A stretch of 64,000 nucleotides of DNA, from assembly GCA_947568835.1 (NCBI GenBank), contig OX387602.1, positions 30,862,133-30,926,132 on the forward strand. The letters run 5' to 3'. Both the position numbers and the translations under genes were made by a program. Shown here piece after piece: positions 34,572 to 46,207 of this stretch. Origin of the DNA: Protonemura montana. Its lineage: Eukaryota; Arthropoda; Insecta; Plecoptera; Nemouridae. Positions within the stretch are counted from its first letter, which is position 1, and every line of letters begins with the position of its first letter. The notes under the pieces were generated by a model. It saw only the letters and a list, made by a program, of their open reading frames with translations, had not been told where the DNA came from and did no database searches.

Positions 34572-36537
34572 CATCTGGCGGTGACGCCACTGGAAGCGAA
34601 GATGGAGCTGCAAGCGGTTACTCGAAGGTCCTTGAATCCTCGTGTACTGCTGAAAATCACGACGCAATGCGACGTTGTCCAGCAAGTGACTTGGACGTTA
34701 AGAATCGAAGTGTCGTGTACTCTTGATTGGAAGTCTAGGCACGGTGCTTGGTATGCCTTCTACTGAAAGTCAGCTTCTTATGGGCTGACCATATTCTTGT
34801 ATAAAGAATTTCAAAATTTCCCAGAAACAACCTGTAAATATTCTGTGACACCTGATTGTTAATGCTTGTAAGGGTCATGGTAAATGGCATCGCCCACTTT
34901 ATAAAATTTGGAACTTAAATGATGTTTCACAGCATGAAACGTATCCAACGTCTGAATGAGATTGAATGGATGTCACTAGAATGAGAGCGACCGTACAAGA
35001 AGACCCACGAGGGTCTGTATACTCGGATCCTTGGAGATCCGTCATTCTTTTTAAATCCTCTTAAAATTAACTGTCTAATTAGCGCGATTGCTTAGAGCTA
35101 CCCCCGCGATCGGTGGAGATCGGGGTTCTGGTCCCTGGTTGGGGACCTATATTTGAGATATTATTAGTGCTTTTTAATAATAAATTACCTTGTACATATG
35201 TTTTGAAGTTTGTGCCCCTACGTTGTGAGGTGATTTTTACCCCATGTGATTGTCTTGCTAGAAGCCCCCTAGGAAGAAGGAACCAGCTTTTTAATCGTAC
35301 TGGGATCATTGCTGTAAAATTAAAACATGTTTCTTTACGTTTTCTTTCTTAACTTGCATTGGACAACCCTGCCAAACTGGCGATTTCAAAGTGTCTTCTT
35401 TTACAAAAAAATTTCAATGAAGCCACATTAATGCCTAGTTTTCTGTGGACATAAAACTTTTTGCTTGAGGGAGAGGAAAGTAGAATTGTTAAACAGAATT
35501 TCTAAATAGAAGACGGACACGTTTGGCACACAACACATCACAACGCATCAACAAATAAAACATTTCTAATAAAAAAAGCCTTGCTGTGACAAATTTGGTT
35601 TTGCAGACTGGTCAAAGTGTATTATTGAAGGAAGGTATTGTTGGTGTTGAAGGATGGTAGCTATGATGGTAGCGTGCATAAATAAGCTTTCTTTGTAGGA
35701 TTTCAGATGACAAAACTTGTTACCCGATGAGCCATTGTCCTGGCAGCTGCTTGAAGTACTATTTGGTGTCAGTTTTACGCAGGACGAGGCTTTGTGAAAA
35801 GTCAGGTACAATTTCTGTCAGGAATATCAGATGGAAGGGCATCGGGCAGGAATCCTCTGCTCTGAATTGGGCTTGAGCTTGGGTAAGGTTCGGCTAGTTA
35901 ACACAGTTAACTTCAATCTATGGAACGTACAATGAAATATGGCATCTTTAATAAGTATTTACATCAGTTACCAATAACTGTGAAAGAAAAGTACATAATT
36001 TTATGCATCCTCCTCCTATATACACCTTATGCACGTAGTAACGTCGACTAAGCGGTCATTAAAATCAAACTATTTACATTGCAGCTTGCAAGGAACTTAA
36101 AATCCGACAACCGACAGCAAGAAATCCAAGTACTAGCTAGCAAGTACTAACCCAGTGACTAGTTATTGTGTGAACCACGTTTCATCAGAGCGTATCGCCG
36201 TGGGAGTTGGTGCCATCGGAATTATCTGCACACGTTTCGGCAGGAAGACACCCGCGAGAGTCAGTTTTACAAAGTAAAATCATCTTTCAAGTACTCGAGC
36301 CTCACGAGAGCAGCGTACGATTCTAAATAAAATCATTGCTCGGGATACCGAGATCTAACCTGACCATAAAAAGATTCAGCAATCGAAGGTCGCTGAAAAA
36401 CAGACTTTAAAATCAGTTTTCACGTTCCTGATAAATAGTTTTAATCAAAAATAATAAATAGCTTTACTAAAATCAGGACGTGTCGGTGAATTGCTTGTCT
36501 AATTGGATTGCTATTTAAACGTGTGCTTCAACCGAGG
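34572..36537. other. Convergent intergenic region, synthetase/COX10
   Basis: Mostly AT-rich DNA between two converging genes. It contains the tRNA-like repeat at 35073-35148. No exon is recognised. Both genes' poly(A) signals should lie here; none is unambiguous. Confidence 0.5.
35073..35148 (+). repeat. tRNA-derived repeat
   Basis: Shares 'cccgcgatcggtggagatcg' and the following ggggtt with the element at 3379-3450. The A-box region is TTAGCGCGATTGCTTAGAGC. The B box is weak (GGTTCTGGTCCC) and there is no close T-run. It is more decayed than the first copy. Confidence 0.5.
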
Positions 36538-39500
36538 TCAACAGGGCGCGGTCGACTCAACAGCCGCGGTCTCGGTAACCCAGCGCTTTTTGTTGAACAA
36601 CAGCAGAACCATCAGCAACGGCAGGTGGAGCAGCGAGAAGCGGAACAGCTTCCGCGAGCTTGCGCTGTCCGATCTTTGGTAGAACTGCCAGGCTAAACAA
36701 ACGCAAACAACACCGTCACCCTTGGTCGAACCAACGAGAGCCATCCCGGGGACCGGTCGTCCATCTGTCCTCGGAAACTGATCACTTGTTTTGTTGGCAA
36801 AGTGATTTCGAAGAAGTTGTCGCGTGTCTGTTTTCTTAAGGGTAGCATCTGGAGCGTGCACAAATCTCGGTGACGTAAAATCAAACAAAATCTTGGCCGT
36901 AAACAAGTGATTTATAAATTGTGATTTAGATATTGTGAATAGGGTGCCAAGAGGCTGGACATTGTGAATAGAGTGCCAAGAGGCTGGATATTGTGAATAG
37001 GGTGCCAAGAGGCTGGACATTGTGAATAGGATGCCAAGAGGCTGGATATTGTGAATAGGGTGGCAAGAGGCTGGATATTGTGAATAGGATGCCAAGAGGC
37101 TGGATATTGTGAATAGGATGCCAAGAGGCTGGATATTGTGAATAGGGTGCCAAGAGGCTGGATATTGTGAATAGGTTGCCAAGAGGCTGGATATTGTGAA
37201 TAGGATGCCAAGAGGCTGGATATTGTGAATAGGGTGCCAAGAGGCTGGATATTTGTTGTGGTGAAAAAGGATTTAGAGTGGACGCACAACTTACTGGAGA
37301 AGAAAATTGGAGCTTCCTCCATCTTTCCCTGTAGCACGACTTTCTGTGACAACGGTATTAAAAGTACGATGCCGAGCTCAAGACCAACTCACCGAGGTAG
37401 ACGAAGTACGCGTTGAGTGGCAGGGACTCGAGCGCGAACGCCCAGTCGACGACATCAAGCGCGGGAGCGGCGGCGGAGAGCGCAAGCAGCGCGATCGTGT
37501 AGCGCAAGGTTACGCGACGGCACAGCGCAGGATGCGTTACACACATCATTCGGTAGCCGGCCTGCGTAAAGGGGCGTGGTCAGGGGGCGTGGTCAGACAC
37601 CAGCCAATCATGGGACGTGTCAGGGATCAGTCAGGCCTCCCGCATCGGGCATCTCCAGTCAAGTGTGTGCAAAAATTGAAAACTAACTTGTAATTTGATG
37701 GAAACTGATTGAGAAACTGAGATTGAGTTTCAGGCAGAAACTGAAATCTGTGATTTGCACAGCAAATGTTTGCAATGGGCAAAGAGTTTTATTATTGGGA
37801 ACTTTGATAACCACTAAAAAGTTGGTGCCCAAACGGGGACTTGAACACCATTCTCCTTGAACTCATGTGCCCTGCCCTGTACCTTGGAGTAGTCTGGCCG
37901 CAGGTTCCACGAGAGTGCGTTGAAGTGCGGGAACTGCCAGGCGTAGAGGGCGGCGGCCATGACCCATGCACCGGGGCCCAGTGTGCCCATCGCGCCTGCC
38001 CAACCCATAAGAGGGGGGATCGCACCCACTGCAACAGCAACCAAAACATCAGCCACGGGATCGAGAGATAGCTACACCGTTTAAAACTTCTGTAGTAGCA
38101 CAGGTCATAACACACTTCATGTTGATTTGAGTGCATCAACAGTACATGATTAATCGTGCAAACTGAACATTTTTGCAATTTTTGGTCAGGTTTGTCATAG
38201 AGTTAGCAAAGCCAATCCTTCAAATGAGTTGAGCATGTCTCTACGCAACGCCAGGACTCCCTGCAGATAAAGACGCAGTCAGGCTACTCTTGGTGAGGTG
38301 TTTGTTGGGATTGGTGACCGGCAAACTTAACAACCAGCAAGACTACGCTTTGCTATCTTACTGATTGTTAGCTGGCAATTACAATCGGCTGCAAATCACT
38401 GATCGTGGAGATTTACGACTAACCTCACTAATTTGAAGCCAAATTGACCAATTGATATCGGAGCATCAAGTTCATTCCTCTCATTAACAGCATTTATTCA
38501 TTTTTGATAAGCGAAGCAAAATCTCCAATTTCATTTACCCCAGAAAAAAATCACTTCTGAGTTTGTTTTTTTTCCCCGTTGGTGTGTTTGTTCTCGCTTG
38601 AGCGTCCAAACGCCGGCACCGATTTGAACCAAATTTGCTGGGGACATTTGTTTGCTCTCAACTTTGATCAAGTTTGATTTTCAGATTTTGGGTAAACTTT
38701 TATGGGTTTCATCACCAAATGTATTTTATATTGTTGTACCAATCTTTGCTAACATGCAAACGCATCAAAATAAAGCTACTTCAAAGTTTCTCAAACCGTA
38801 CCTGGCTTCGCTTACTTTTTATTTGGAATTTTCTGGCAAAATTTTGTGCATACCTGTTAGACCCGTCAACACGCCTCCAGTTCCCCCCTCGTAGAATTTT
38901 CAAACAGACAATGTTATTTAAAATAGTTTTGGTTAACTCCGCTGCAACTTCTCACTAAACCGTATCCTGCATTATCGATCTCAATATGCTATAGTTGGCT
39001 TCTACCGTCTAAAGCTACAGCCTTAATGACGATACACTCGTCCTCTACTAATTAACTCGGGTCTTAGGTGCAGGACTTACCAAACGATCCAAGCCAGGTG
39101 TTGAGGATGCTGACGCGTTTCATGGGCGTGTACACCACGGTGTAAAGCGCCAAGTTGAGTGCTCCCAGCGCCGCTGTCAGGCCGTTAGCACCGACGTACA
39201 GGGTTGCCACCCCAGCCACCCCACACACGCTAGCGAACGCCACAGCGTGAAGCGGCCTAAAAAACAACGCAGTTGGGCAACGTGGATTCGTCAGCGACTG
39301 TTCAAACAAAATTCGTCGGAAACAATAATTACAAACAGTATTTTGAGTGGCAGTTGAAGTCAAACTGTTTTAATAATTGTTTGTGACATTTATCAGAATG
39401 TTTCCTAAGCAAGCTTCGCTGACTTTGCATCGAACAAAGAAAATGTAAGATTTGATTTACTAAACTATTTGCCTATAAAAGCAACTTCAAGAAAGAAACA

Positions 39501-41769
39501 TTTTGCCTTCACTTTTGTGATATTTTGCCAGATTTTTCAGCTTGATGTTGGAATACAAGGATTTCTTCCTTTGTACTCGGACTTTGCTAATTCACTTTAT
39601 CGCGTTTAAAGAGGTTTAATAAACAAGCAATAAAGAGATTGAGTAAGGCACAAAAACTGCCAAAACTTCCAAGAAAAAGATTCTTAAAATCAAAAAGTCC
39701 GAAATTCAACAACATTTGAACCTGTAACTTTTAGGCAGAATACACCTCAATGCAGTGAACAAATTTACAAAATGTCATCAAGTGTTTTGCATTCATTTCG
39801 TTAGCATTTTTTATAAGACAAAATGTAGTAAAAACACAAACTATCTGGGCAATTGTTTTTAAAAAACGTAACAGATCTAAGCTGAGAGATTGTAAAGGTC
39901 TCCTGAGAATTTAATTTAAATCGGTCCAGCCGTTTGGGCAAACAAATGCAAACAAACACAAAAAAAAATTGTTGCGATATTTTTTTTTTCTGGTTAGTTA
40001 AATTGAGTCTGCTATTGCTGGCAAATTTTACGGCAATGCAATACTTGGTACTGACGTGAGTAGGCCGCGGACGAGCACCCTGTTCTGCGTTCGCGCCATC
40101 TGCGAGTCGAAAGGAACCTCGAAGAACTGATTGATGGAGTTAGCGGCGCAGGAGACAAGCCCGGTGCCGAGAGAGACCATCGCTAGCGTGGCCGGGTCAA
40201 ACGGGGCCGGCGCCAGCGCATAACCAGCCATCGACGTCATCACCACCAGCGCTGGCACAGACACAACGTTACACAAAGTTCGGAGCATTTTCCAGCAAAC
40301 CAAATCACCGACCTGCATCTCAGAGATTGTTAAATCTGACATTCGACAATCTGACAAACACAGTTTTCTGCCTGTAACATTATTTACAAGTTTTCAATAA
40401 ACCAGTTGCAAGCTATCAGTGGATTCGTAATACACGGTACCAAATGTTGCCGCGTTGGAAACAATGGTTATTATGAGACCTCCAAATTTAAGCAACACAG
40501 TGCTGAGTCAGGTATTGGATGGGTGACCATCATACACATGACCAGTTCTGTTTGGGAGGGAAGTTGGAGGGATGAAAGTTAAGCAACACTGCGCTGAGTC
40601 AGGTATTGGATGGGTGACCATCATACACATGACCAGTTCTGTTTGGGAGGGAAGTTGGAGGGATGAAAGTTAAGCAACACTGCGCTGAGTCAGGTATTGG
40701 ATGGGTGACCATCATACACATGACCAGTTCTGTTTGGGAGAGAAGTTGGAGGGATGAAAGTTAAGAAACACTGCGCTGAGTCAGGTATTGGATGGGTGAC
40801 TATCATACACATGACAAGTTCTGTTCGGGAGAGAGGTTGGAGGGATGAAAGTTAAGCAACACTGCGCTGGGTCAGGTATTGGATGGGTGACCATCATACA
40901 CATGACCAGTTCTGTTAGGGAGAGAGGTTGGAGGGATGAAAGTTAGTACAGCAACTTCACTCGCCTTGCTTATCAACCTCTCGACAGCATGGATTTGTGG
41001 AGGAATCCTGTTGTTTGCGTTGTACCGTCCTTCGGTGGTTGCCTTGGTGCTCTTCGACAAAAAAATGCCACGTGCCTACTTTTGACCGGGTTTCCCCTCC
41101 TCCCTTCTTAGCTAGGTTGGGGTCATCATCATCCACTCATTCACCAACGCCATTAGACCAGTGCCATATCGCCCGTAGTCAAAACAGAGTGTCGTTAAAG
41201 ACAACAAATCAATCATTAATACTCGGTGCCCTGGTCTTCGTTCTTTATAATTAACAATTATTTTAAAATAGGTTGAGAATTCTAAGTTCTTAATGATGTG
41301 CCTACACATAGCACTGATGGAAGAACAAAAATTCCATCGGAATGAGATATTGGGGGAAAACATGGCCAGTGTCCCCAGGTTGTGATAGTTACTCACATGT
41401 GAGTCTGATCTTGGAAAGCATCAGATAGTGCTGCGGCAGTTTGGAATTATTGGCAATCAGCTCGTGCCAATCTTTGCCGTCGAGCAACGGCTTGCGATGA
41501 CCCAACAGCGGCTGAACGCTGATGAGCGGAGCCGCGTGCAGCAGCTTTGTTGAAGCCGCTTCATTCTGCAGCGGGCTCGTCTCACGTGGCTTCGTGATTA
41601 TGTGCGAGCTTGAACCCGTCGGTGTTGACAACTTTTGGCTGGCCTTCAAGACGTGCAGAAAACGTAGATGAATACCATTGATGTCTCAAAAATTATGAAA
41701 AGTGATGTATTTCGGTGTAAACCTACCTGTCTTAAGCTGTTGCCTGAATAGAAACTTGGATGAAGGCAT
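36538..41769 (-). CDS. COX10: Protohaem IX farnesyltransferase (haem O synthase)
   Basis: Makes haem O from haem B and farnesyl diphosphate in the inner mitochondrial membrane, the first step to haem A for cytochrome c oxidase. Coding exons (minus): 41769-41727, 41684-41397, 40251-40056, 39256-39081, 38028-37883, 37561-37393 and 36692-36538. GT-AG borders and phases agree throughout, giving 390 residues ending in TGA. The first farnesyl-binding motif is [20 protein letters not shown]; the second region is [19 protein letters not shown]. About seven to eight hydrophobic helices are visible. The N-terminus [14 protein letters not shown] is basic and lacks acidic residues at first, as for a mitochondrial leader; HLRFLHVLK downstream resembles the vertebrate protein. 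An upstream piece, 42643-42622, followed by GTGAGT may be a 5' exon, but its own ATG does not stay open when joined. Intron 2 carries a tandem-headed SINE and the last intron a 29-bp minisatellite. Confidence 0.95.
36925..37256 (+). repeat. 29-bp minisatellite in the last COX10 intron
   Basis: About eleven units of 'gccaagaggctggatattgt' plus 'gaatagggt', with few substitutions. It opens long frames on the minus strand that are artefacts of the repeat. Confidence 0.95.
40475..41215 (+). mobile_element. 5S-headed SINE with tandemly repeated head
   Basis: About five near-identical units of roughly 89 bp (aagcaacactgcgctgag, tattggatgggtgaccatca, tacacatgaccagttctgtt, ggagggatgaaagtt) are followed by the full body, which ends at 'gtcgttaaagac' near 41200. 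Each unit repeats the 5S A-box to C-box half. It lies in the COX10 intron between 41397 and 40251, antisense to the gene. Confidence 0.85.
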
Positions 41770-42643
41770 GTTCTAAGTTGTAATGCCAGTTTTGTGGAAG
41801 GTAATGCCAGAAACATGGCTCACTCATCCAATGTCGGAAGTAGGTTGTCGATTGTATTTAGAACGCTATGGTGAGTCGCTGGTTGGTGGCATGTTCTGTA
41901 AGCAACATTTTTTGTTGAGTTTATGCAAGTTAGTTGACCCACTGTCACTGTCAGAATGACAGTCAGTACCAAAGTCAGTGCAAGTAATTATGCTTGCAGG
42001 AAATCCTAATAGATATGTTATATTTGAACAAACTGTTTAGTGGGTCATAAACTAAAACGATAAACTGATGACAGAGCTACAGAATCTCAAGGTTGAAATT
42101 AGATAACAAAGTAGGTATCTGGTGGGCTAAGAACAGTTATTTTAATTGAAGCAGTTGTTTGAAATAAGTATCTATGCTTGTTAAGGGTATTGGGTGCATG
42201 AGTTAAATTCCTTAGTGAATTTATTTAGTCCTCATCTACTACCCACCAATCTCCCTGGTCCGAGTCTCATTATGAGCAGCCCCATGCAACCGGAGTGCGT
42301 AAAGTTCAGTTTCCGAACTGTAAGTTTTTTAACATAAAAATCTGTTTATTTTTCATTCAAAATCGGAATATCAGTTCCTGTAAGATTTTTGAATCTTATA
42401 GTCATGTTTCCATTCCAATTTTTCAGATTTAATTTCCCTCTAACCCTACTTTCATCTACAGGAGGACAGTATGTCATATAGACACTTGGTTAGCTGAGGT
42501 TAGATCCCAACAACCAACATTCTTCGTCGGTAATTTTGCATTAACAGTAAATATCCACACAGAACAACGAGTGTTAATGCGAAGTGATTGTAATTTAACG
42601 TATTTGCTATTTTGTACTCACCGTTCACATGCTCAGCGGCCAT

Positions 42644-43545
42644 TTTTCCGCCCAGAGTTCAGTTGAGGCAATGTTGCCAGACTTGAGAACTGGAGCAGAT
42701 GTTTCCAATGCATTATTATTTGTAAAACACGTGCTTTGATTACTGTTTTCTTTTTTACCACATTCCTTGTGGCAGTGAACAATGTCAACCATTTTCTAAA
42801 TCTTTGCAAAACTCTCCTAGTATTAAAATCATTTTGTAGTTTTCGAATCAATAACGAGGGGTGGGATCGATAAACGCACGGGTTCTTCGAGAATCCCACC
42901 TCTTACCGCGTCTGCGCGCCTGACACCGCTGAGTTTTAAGAATGAGAGAGCGAAGCAATTGGCGACCAATCTCATTAAATCTCATTACCAACTTGCCACG
43001 GCAAGTACAAAACAATACGGAACACGACTGCCCCAAACGGCGTCATATACTCAATATACCAACCGACGCCGGCCAGAGTGTTTCTGCGGGTACGTCGATC
43101 TTGTATTCGATATCGACCAACATTACCTAATGACTGGAACCTTGATGGTATAGGTTTGCTTTTAGGAGCATTCCGGCGTCGGTGAGCCGTTAACTTGCAG
43201 TACCTTGAGTTGGTCTGTGACCACCGACGCCAGTAATCAGGACGCCGTTATAGAAGAACTTCCGGCTCAGCTGTCGTTTCCTGTCATTTCCTCTCGCCGT
43301 TTCCCAGAAATCGATGAGAAACGGTCTGGAATTTAGTTTCCTACCCACTGGTCCGGCGACTCTCTAGGCGGCTGTGGCGCTGCAGTTGCTGATGAAGATT
43401 TTTTGTTCAACGGGGCCCCAACCCATGCCCCAACCCATGCCCCATCCCATGCCCCATCCCATGCCCCATCCTATGCCCAATCCCATGCCCCATCCTATGT
43501 CCCACCCCGCCGTTTAAGGGCACATTGGTTTATTACTATCCCAAC
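42644..43545. other. COX10 upstream region
   Basis: Contains the probable COX10 promoter and first-exon region. A short tandem run of 'catgccccatcc' type units lies at about 43413-43506. No other gene is seen. Confidence 0.5.
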
Positions 43546-44066
43546 CGAACGGTTTGCCGTGCTGGAAACACCGGTTCTTGTGAGATCACCGAAGTTAAGC
43601 AACACTGCGCTGGGTCAGGTATTGGATGGGTGACCATCATACACATGACCAGTTCTGTTCGGGAGAGAGGTTGGAGAGATGAAAGTTAAGTAACACTGCG
43701 CTGAGTCAGGTATTGAATGGGTGATCATCATACACATGACCAGTTCTGTTCGGGAGAGAGGTTGGAGGGATGAAAGTTAGTACAGCAAATTCATTCGCCT
43801 TGCTTATCAACCTCTCGACAGCATGGATTTGTGGAGGAATCCTGTTGTTCGCGTTGTACCGTCCTTCGGAAGGGACGTTAAGCCGGTGGTCCCCTTGGTG
43901 CTCTTCGACAGGAGTAGGCTACGTGCCGGCACCAGATTTCTCCTCCTCTCTTCTAGACTAGGTTAGGTTCATCCTCATCCACTCATACACCGACGCCATT
44001 AGACCAGTGCCGCATGACCAGATGTCAAAACAGTGCGTCGTTAAACACCACAAATCAATACAATCG
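43546..44066 (+). mobile_element. Most complete 5S-headed SINE of the window
   Basis: Starts with a clear 5S rRNA-like head: gctggaaacaccggttcttg, then gagatcaccgaagttaagca and ggtattggatgggtgacc, which correspond to the 5S internal control region (A box to C box). Two extra partial head units follow (to about 43765), then the body, ending 'gtgcgtcgttaaacaccaca'. This copy defines the orientation of the family. Confidence 0.88.
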
Positions 44067-44657
44067 CTGCAAGCCACGCAATGCGTTTATTGATCGCTCA
44101 AATCACAGTGACAAATTTCGACAAAACATTTCGGGAATTTGAAAAACAATTGCCTAGATCTCTAAGCAAACATCATCACAACATTACGTTGCTCCTAACA
44201 TTAAAAATGTTCGATTATTTGTGTAAATACGTTATATAAATAGATTTGACATCAAAACATTGCGCACAGAGCTCTAAGAGAAACCAAAAGAACAACAGCA
44301 CCGCTATGCGGTAATTTACTATAAAAATATCTATGAACCTAACTCAGAAAATACAAAAGAAAAGCCTTACAAAATGCATGCACAAAGACATTATACAAAA
44401 TTAGGCAACACTGCACATACGCACGATATATTTTTACAAAATTAGACAACTTTTTGCCGATCCATTTCAAGTTTTTCGTTTGCAATTGCGTCGTTATAAA
44501 ATGACATGTCAAATCAATAAAAAGCTAATTTTAATTTTGATTCGAAGTTGCCACTCAAGTGATTCGCATGCCTAAAACGAATCGGGTGGTTAAATTGTCG
44601 GTAATTCGTCAGTAAAACGCGTATTCTTATTTCCTATTGATAGACATGGAGATCATT
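44067..44657. other. AT-rich spacer
   Basis: No exon, RNA gene or repeat is recognised between the SINE and the large foldback element. Confidence 0.5.
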
Positions 44658-46013
44658 GTGCGGGTCAGTCATACCGTTGAGTGTGCAGGTTCTAGTTAGA
44701 GACAGAACGTTGATGTTAAACCGTTGAGTATGCAGGTTCTAGTAAGAGACAGAACGTTGATGTTAAACCGTTGAGTGTGCAGGCTCTAGGTAGAGACAGA
44801 ACGTTAATGTTAAACCGTTGAGTGTGCAGGTTCTAGTTAGAGACAGAACGTTGATGTTAAACCGTTGAGTGTGCAGGTTCTAGGTAGAGACAGAACGTTA
44901 ATGTTAACCCGTTGAGTGTGCAGGTTCTAGTTAGAGACAGAACGTTGATGTTAAACCGTTGAGTGTGCAGGTTCTAGTTAGAGACAGAACGTTGATGTTA
45001 AACCGTTGAGTGTGCAGGTTCTAGGTAGAGGCAGAAGATTAATGTTAAACCGTTGAGTGTGCAGGTTCTAGGTAGAGACAGAACGTTGATGTTAAACCGT
45101 TGAGTGTGCAGGTTCTAGGTAGAGACAGAACGTTAATGTTAAACCGTTGAGTGTGCAGGTTCTAGGTAGACAGAACGTTGATGTTAAACCATTGAGTGTG
45201 CAGGTTCTAGGTAGAGACAGAACGTTAATGTTAAACCGTTGAGTGTGCAGGTTCTAGGTAGAGACAGAACGTTAATGTTAAACCGTTGAGTGTGCAGGTT
45301 CTAGGTAAAGACAGAACGTTAATGTTAAATATCATTACGTGTATATCAATCGTTGAGGTAAACTCTGATGGAGATCTTTTGAGCATGAAGTCTCAAAAGC
45401 CAGAAATCTACGAGAAATATCGAAATTAAATCTCATACGACAGTGACTCCACTTAACGGGGTGTTCCGTTACTCTGCATTTTTGCCGGTAAAGTAGTCAT
45501 TTGGCGGCCATCTTTAACGCAGAAAGTTTAACATCAACGTTCTGCCTCTGCCTAGAACCTGCACACTCAACAGTTTAACATCAACGTTCTGCCTCTGCCT
45601 AGAACCTGCACACTCAACGGTTTAACATTAACGTTCTGTCTCTGCCTAGAACCTGCACACTCAACAGTTTAACATTAACGTTCTGTATCTACCCAGAACC
45701 TGCACACTCAACGGTTTAACATTAACGTTCTGCCTATACCTAGAACCTGCACACTCAACGGTTTAACATCAACGTTCTGTATCTACCTAGAACCTGCACA
45801 CTCAACGGTTTAACATTAACGTTCTGTCTTTACCTAGAACCTGCGCACTCAACGGTTTAACAAAAACGTTCTGTCTCTACCTAGAACCTGCACACTCAAC
45901 GGTTTAACATAAACGTTCTGTCTCTACCTAAAACCTGCGCACTCAACGGTTTAACATAAACGTTCTGCCTCTACCTAGAACCTGCACACTCAACGGTATG
46001 ACTGACACGCACC
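44658..46013. mobile_element. Large foldback element with tandem-repeat arms
   Basis: The left arm (about 44673-45329) is some fourteen head-to-tail 47-bp units on 'ccgttgagtgtgcaggttct'. The right arm (about 45523-45998) is about ten units in inverted orientation. The outer ends agree as inverted repeats beyond the units (gtcagtcataccgttgag left; complement right). The 190-bp middle matches the core of the small foldback element at 727-1140, including 'gtatatcaatcgttgaggta'. There is no transposase frame. This architecture recalls Drosophila FB/Foldback elements. It ends about 200 bp beyond the stop codon of the Ras-like gene. Confidence 0.88.
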
Positions 46014-46207
46014 GAGTATGTCGTTGTAATGCAACAGCTGCGGTTGCTTGGTGGGAGGTCACATTCCAAGGTTGCAGCAAGTTAAACCGTCCTTCCCAAC
46101 CCTTGCTAGTCGCTGAATTACGAGGGCACAACAGATTATTGCCTCCACATTTCCAGCTCGCAAGCCGCCAAAACACCTCAATCCCTATCCCTTGCTGCAT
46201 TGCCCTC

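Noticed and set aside
36912-37352. 146-residue minus-strand frame rich in [11 protein letters not shown]
   Set aside because: Produced by the 29-bp minisatellite in the last COX10 intron.
42622-42643. COX10 start at the upstream ATG (MAAEHVNG) joined through a 17-nt micro-exon
   Set aside because: Possible by phase, but the alternative start at 41769 gives a basic leader, an ordinary exon and similarity to vertebrate COX10 (HLRFLHVLK).
43546-43640. Genuine 5S rRNA gene
   Set aside because: Only the internal-promoter part resembles 5S; the 3' portion is replaced by SINE sequence, as in the other copies.
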